Assembly (NCBI RefSeq): GCF_950023065.1
Contig: NC_088680.1
Coordinates: 42,520,559-42,584,558 of the forward strand
Origin: Planococcus citri
Lineage: Eukaryota; Arthropoda; Insecta; Hemiptera; Pseudococcidae
Direction: 5' to 3'
DNA: 64,000 nt
The notes under the pieces: generated by a model
Database searches by the model: none
What the model saw: only the letters and a program-made list of their open reading frames with translations
Told to the model about the DNA's origin: nothing
Made by a program: the position numbers and the translations under genes
In this document: positions 59,861-64,000 of the stretch, one piece after another
How the letters are laid out: each line of letters opens with the position of its first letter
Position numbering within the stretch: the first letter of the stretch is position 1

Positions 59861-60839
59861 TTTTAATGTAAGATAAGATAATTTTGTGAGGAGGAGGAAG
59901 AGGAGGAGGAGAAGAAGCAGGAGGGACTCCTTTTGAAAAAACTGTGATTTTCTTCAAATGACAACTCCTTTTACAATGAATAATTTGAAAAAAACTGTTC
60001 AAACAAAGGTTTACAACATCAAAAGAGGAACATTTTTCATTCCAAAATCATTTCATGAAGTACTCAAAAAAAATTCTTTCAATTTCCTTTCTCCTAAATC
60101 CTACGATAAATTTTTTACGTGTAGAACATGTTAAATTCAAATTAAAAATCATCCTAAAATATCGAATCTATACAAATACACACAAGACTTAGACAGTCAT
60201 CAATGTGATAGCTTACCATATTTTTCCAAACTTTACTCTTCGAATATTCCGCAAATTCGATCATTAGCAAAACGTAGGAAAAACAAATTCGAAATTATAT
60301 TCTTTTGTCAAATTTACTCAGTTGGTAAAACAAATACCAGTAATTAGGTATAATGAATTAAGTTAAACAAACAACAATCCGAGCAACGATAAAATAATAA
60401 ACGAATCGTTATAGAAAATTTCTTTATTTATTCAGAACAAAATTACGGAATAGGAATAGGTACCTATCAACGCTCAATCGTATAGGTACATGTTTTTTGT
60501 TTACGTGCAAAAAATCTTTAATTAATTAATAAAACCTTTGGTTCTTTCTCCTTTGTCTGAAATATATATGTACAACACGTCCTTCACCCTTTCCTCTTTT
60601 TCTCTTCTCGTCTGCCAAAATTATTATACTTACATCTAAGTACCTACCAAAAATTGAATCTCTTGTTCTCGGTATTTAATTTCTTTTTTTATCTAATTGA
60701 TTCAGCATCTTTAAGGTATATACTTACTTACCTGCTTAATTTATGGTTAATTTTCTGCGCGCTAATTTGAATGTCTATGGTCGTAGGTCGAGGTACGAGA
60801 AACCGCTAGAATATGGTATATTTATAGAGTGTATTGTTG

Positions 60840-60872
60840 TAGGTAGGTAGGTAGGTAGGTAGGTAGGTAGGT
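60840..60872 (+). repeat. (TAGG)n microsatellite, about 8 units
   Basis: 33 bases of uninterrupted TAGG. It is the longest pure example of a tetranucleotide that appears in short bursts across the window (for example about 24055, 38190, 42930 and 62280). Confidence 0.97.
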
Positions 60873-63800
60873 ACTTAAAACCCATCCTATAGTGATTCTT
60901 GAGTATAAATCACCGCAACATCCTTGATTAATTGTTGTGTATACGGATGAGTATGTAGTTAAAAATTCAGGTCACTCGCATCACCTGGTGTTACTTGGGC
61001 CAAAAAATTTCAAGCTCCTGGGATACCTCTATAGATGTTGGTCTGTGGGTTTAATTTCATAGGTACGGTACATATACGTATTGTACTTAAATTTTAGTCC
61101 TCGTGTTCGTAGATGAAGGTGAAAAGCTAGTCACAAACTCGTTTGTATTTCAAATACCAACTTGAATATTGTAAATACTCGAATATAAATTTTTTAAGGG
61201 TGCAATTTTACCTACCTTGGTAGTTAGGTGCCTTGTATGCTTAGACGTGTGCGGCCTCGAAAGGTTATTTCCGGGCTCGTGTGCTCTTAAAAAATAAACA
61301 CGCGTCCTTATAATAATATGTGAGGAAAAATATCGTTAGAATGTTGAGACTTGAGACGGTGAAAATTAATCGTATAGACGAGGAAGTCTCGGCTATAGCT
61401 GCGTCAAAAAGGGATAGGTCATATCGATAATACTGATCGTTTTGCATTTGGATTCCATTCGACATCAACTAGCTACAGCTTCGTTGAATGAAGATACGCC
61501 GATTATGAGACTAGGTGATTTATTAATTAGCGTAATGGGCGAATGATTAGAGTGGGTAATTGATTTTACATTGAATGCTTCGCCTAAAAGGGAATTACAA
61601 TGTTCATTGACGCGCACGAGGTACTTTCGAGATGAAAAATTACTTTCATAAAATTTATATACCGGGTACACACCAAGACGAATGTAGTATATTACTATAT
61701 ATAAAATACGATACCTACCTACATAATCTGCCAAGGCAGTACGGGCAAGGTGATCGAGCCAAGGACACGGTGAAAGAATCATTTCATGGAAATTTCTTCG
61801 GATTAGCTCGACACGTTTTTAAGTACCTACCTACCCAAACACTTTGATGGAGCTGGACTATAAAAATGGGAGGGGGAGAGGGAATCTTCGTATACCAACG
61901 TGCTGAGATGCTGAAAAGCCACGGGATCCGCTGTTATGCTAATCAATAAGGACAAAAAAATTTTAAATTATTGAGGTTTTTCTTCGAAATTCGTTCGGAA
62001 AACGTACAAACACACGTTTTCAATAACCTTCGAAGTGTCCAGAACTTTGCCAACATGCTCTGTTTTTTCAATCCAATATCATTGCTGAAGCCTTTCTATC
62101 TGTGGCAAATACGTACATATCTACATAGTATCTCTCTAGCTACATAGGTATGTTATCGACACATTTACATTGAATTTATAAACGTGATACTACGACGAGT
62201 ATGTGATAGAACACGTGCCCATTTATGTTGTTATTTTCCAAATGGATACATTTAATAATACCCGTGTGCTGGGTATGATAGGTAGGTAGGTATTAGGTAT
62301 ACTTACGTAAAAAAAAAATTACACGCTGAATGCGCATTGTAGCTCGATCATTGCTTGATCGTCGTCGTCTCTGTCGTCAGTGATATAACAAAGAATGAAA
62401 AATTATATAAATACGAGGAAATTAATATTCCTCTGCGATCGATTCAGTGATCGCGTAGTACGTGCTGAATGATTAATTCGATCTCGAAATGATCGATCGA
62501 TGTGTTGATCTGCGTGAGTGTGTGAATGATCTTGAGATGGGACTTTGGCCCCGATGATCTTTCTTCCCTATGTCCTTTTCGGTGTCATTGTGGTTGTAAT
62601 CGTGAGTTGTGGATTGATTGATTTTGATTCGAGAATTATCTGTTGAATTTTTCCAAAAATTTTACGTTGAAAAATTTACTAATTAATTGATGAACTGATT
62701 TTTCAGAGGTTGAAGTTCTCATAGTTACATATGTACTTTTAAAAAAATATTCTCATGTCGAATACTAACTTTTTTTAGAGAGATAAAATATACAGTTTTG
62801 AACAGGATTGGTCCCCATTCAAAATTTTCAAAATATACCTCTCCTCTCTCATCCTATCCTTCCAAAAAAAAATTAGCTCAAATTTACTTTCTTCGCACAA
62901 GGGAACCTAAGAACCTGTGGGTATAACTCACCAATTCCATTTGAGTTGAAAGGCGTACTGAAAGAGCAATGAATAAAAGATCATCATCCATGCCTCAAAA
63001 TAAAATTTTCAAGTTATTTGAAAAAATTGAAATTTTGACCATTTTACTGGGCAGATATTTTAATAGAATTGATTCAAGATTTTCTCCGTCATCTTCTGTT
63101 TCTGAAAACCTGAAATTTTGGCAATTTTTAAGTTATGTGAAAAAATTGAAATTTTGGCGATTTCTTGCTAAGGAGCCCTGAATCCTCTACCACCAAAATT
63201 GATTTTCCGATCTTTACAAAAAAAAAATTCAATATTGAAATCTAAAAATGATTTGGAGGTTAGAGTAGAAATTTCCTTTCCAGCCGATCTGGAGCCTCCA
63301 GCAAAAGTTGTTAACTTTCATTTGTCATATTTGAATTGCTTCTGAAGATATTGTAATCAATTTCATCTGAGGAAATATAATCTTGATGTTTCCTCTTTCT
63401 CTCCCTCCCTCCCTGTCTTCATTCCCAATCGATTGCGACCACTTTTCTGCTAATCAGCCTCCAGGAAGACCTTGAGCTCTTCTCCAACGAATAAAACTTC
63501 TTCTATACTCCAAAGTCTCCTGGCCTCCATTCCCTCTCGTTCACTCCTAGAAATTTGATTTTGTCAGAAGTTCGACGTATGTATTATTGTAAATTGATTA
63601 TGGGAGGTGAATCACGAATTTGAGATGACAAGTTGAAAAGTGTAATTTTGGACAAGATTACTAAAAATCTTGAATTTGAAAATTTTTCTTCTCTTATGAC
63701 ACTTGACACTCGAAACCGGAAACTTCTCTATTCTTTAAAGTTGACTTCTTATTTTCAAATCACATTGGAGTCTCTAGCAAAAGCAAAGTTGATTATATCT

Positions 63801-64000
63801 AGCACAATTCTGGTTTGTTGGAATTGCTGAAGAAATGCCAACTTCCTGCGGGAGTTCTCGATTGGCTTTAAAAGTGGTCATGATCTTGGTGAAGGGGGAG
63901 GGGGTGTGGGAGTCGAAGTCGATTTCAGTATATGTCTATTAAGAAACTGATAAATGTAGTAGCAAGCTGTTTCCGCCATTTTCAAAAATTTTCTAAAAAT
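60873..64000. other. Non-coding stretch to the end of the window
   Basis: No supported gene. At about 62330-62530 there is a cluster of GATCGAT/CGATC words and a GC-richer patch that could be regulatory. A single CTGGAGCCTCCAG core at about 63290 marks another diverged piece of the foldback family. Purine and pyrimidine tracts occur near 63400 and 63890. Confidence 0.35.

Noticed and set aside
61465..61782. - strand frame of 105 codons
   Set aside because: No motif, no splice context and no family resemblance.

Overview
The window is eukaryotic nuclear DNA. It is AT-rich, with spliced genes carrying GT-AG introns, long homopolymer runs and many short inverted repeats. It is most likely from an insect. 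The two recognisable genes (a metazoan-type XRN1/pacman and an arthropod lachesin), the copia element with an initiator-Met half-tRNA primer site, and the abundant 'taggtacctac' tetranucleotide background fit a sternorrhynchan hemipteran such as a mealybug or aphid. The species is an inference.

Layout. At 0.76-2.2 kb (- strand) is a four-exon gene for an unrecognised 378-residue protein. Head-to-head with it, 4.73-17.38 kb (+ strand), is a complete XRN1 gene. I resolved 32 coding exons adding up to 1707 codons, with all catalytic acidic residues present. A very young copia-like LTR element (2735-4405, - orientation) sits in the shared upstream region. It has two apparently identical 197-bp LTRs, a 5-bp target duplication, a primer-binding site and a polypurine tract, but between the LTRs it encodes only Gag. 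At 25.55-26.63 kb (- strand) is a lachesin-like GPI-anchored three-Ig protein with an uninterrupted coding region.

The rest (about 17.4-24.6 kb and 27-64 kb) has no convincing complete gene. It is repeat-rich: a TA-flanked MITE (18.8 kb), a 3.1-kb nested foldback structure (20.4-23.6 kb), a roughly 1-kb satellite whose two 58-bp monomer types mostly alternate (34.7-35.7 kb), a 1.5-kb foldback element (39.2-40.7 kb), a hAT-type MITE with a perfect 8-bp target duplication inside another palindrome (44.4-44.9 kb), a 5'-truncated LINE (45.2-45.8 kb) and a 248-bp long-hairpin palindrome (49.5-49.7 kb). Three GC-richer exon-like islands on the + strand (29.98, 32.66 and 41.64 kb) may belong to an unidentified gene with very long introns.

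XRN1 is the cytoplasmic 5'-3' exonuclease of mRNA decay and lachesin is a cell-surface adhesion protein of septate junctions. Nothing suggests the genes form a functional unit beyond the divergent promoter shared by XRN1 and the unknown gene.
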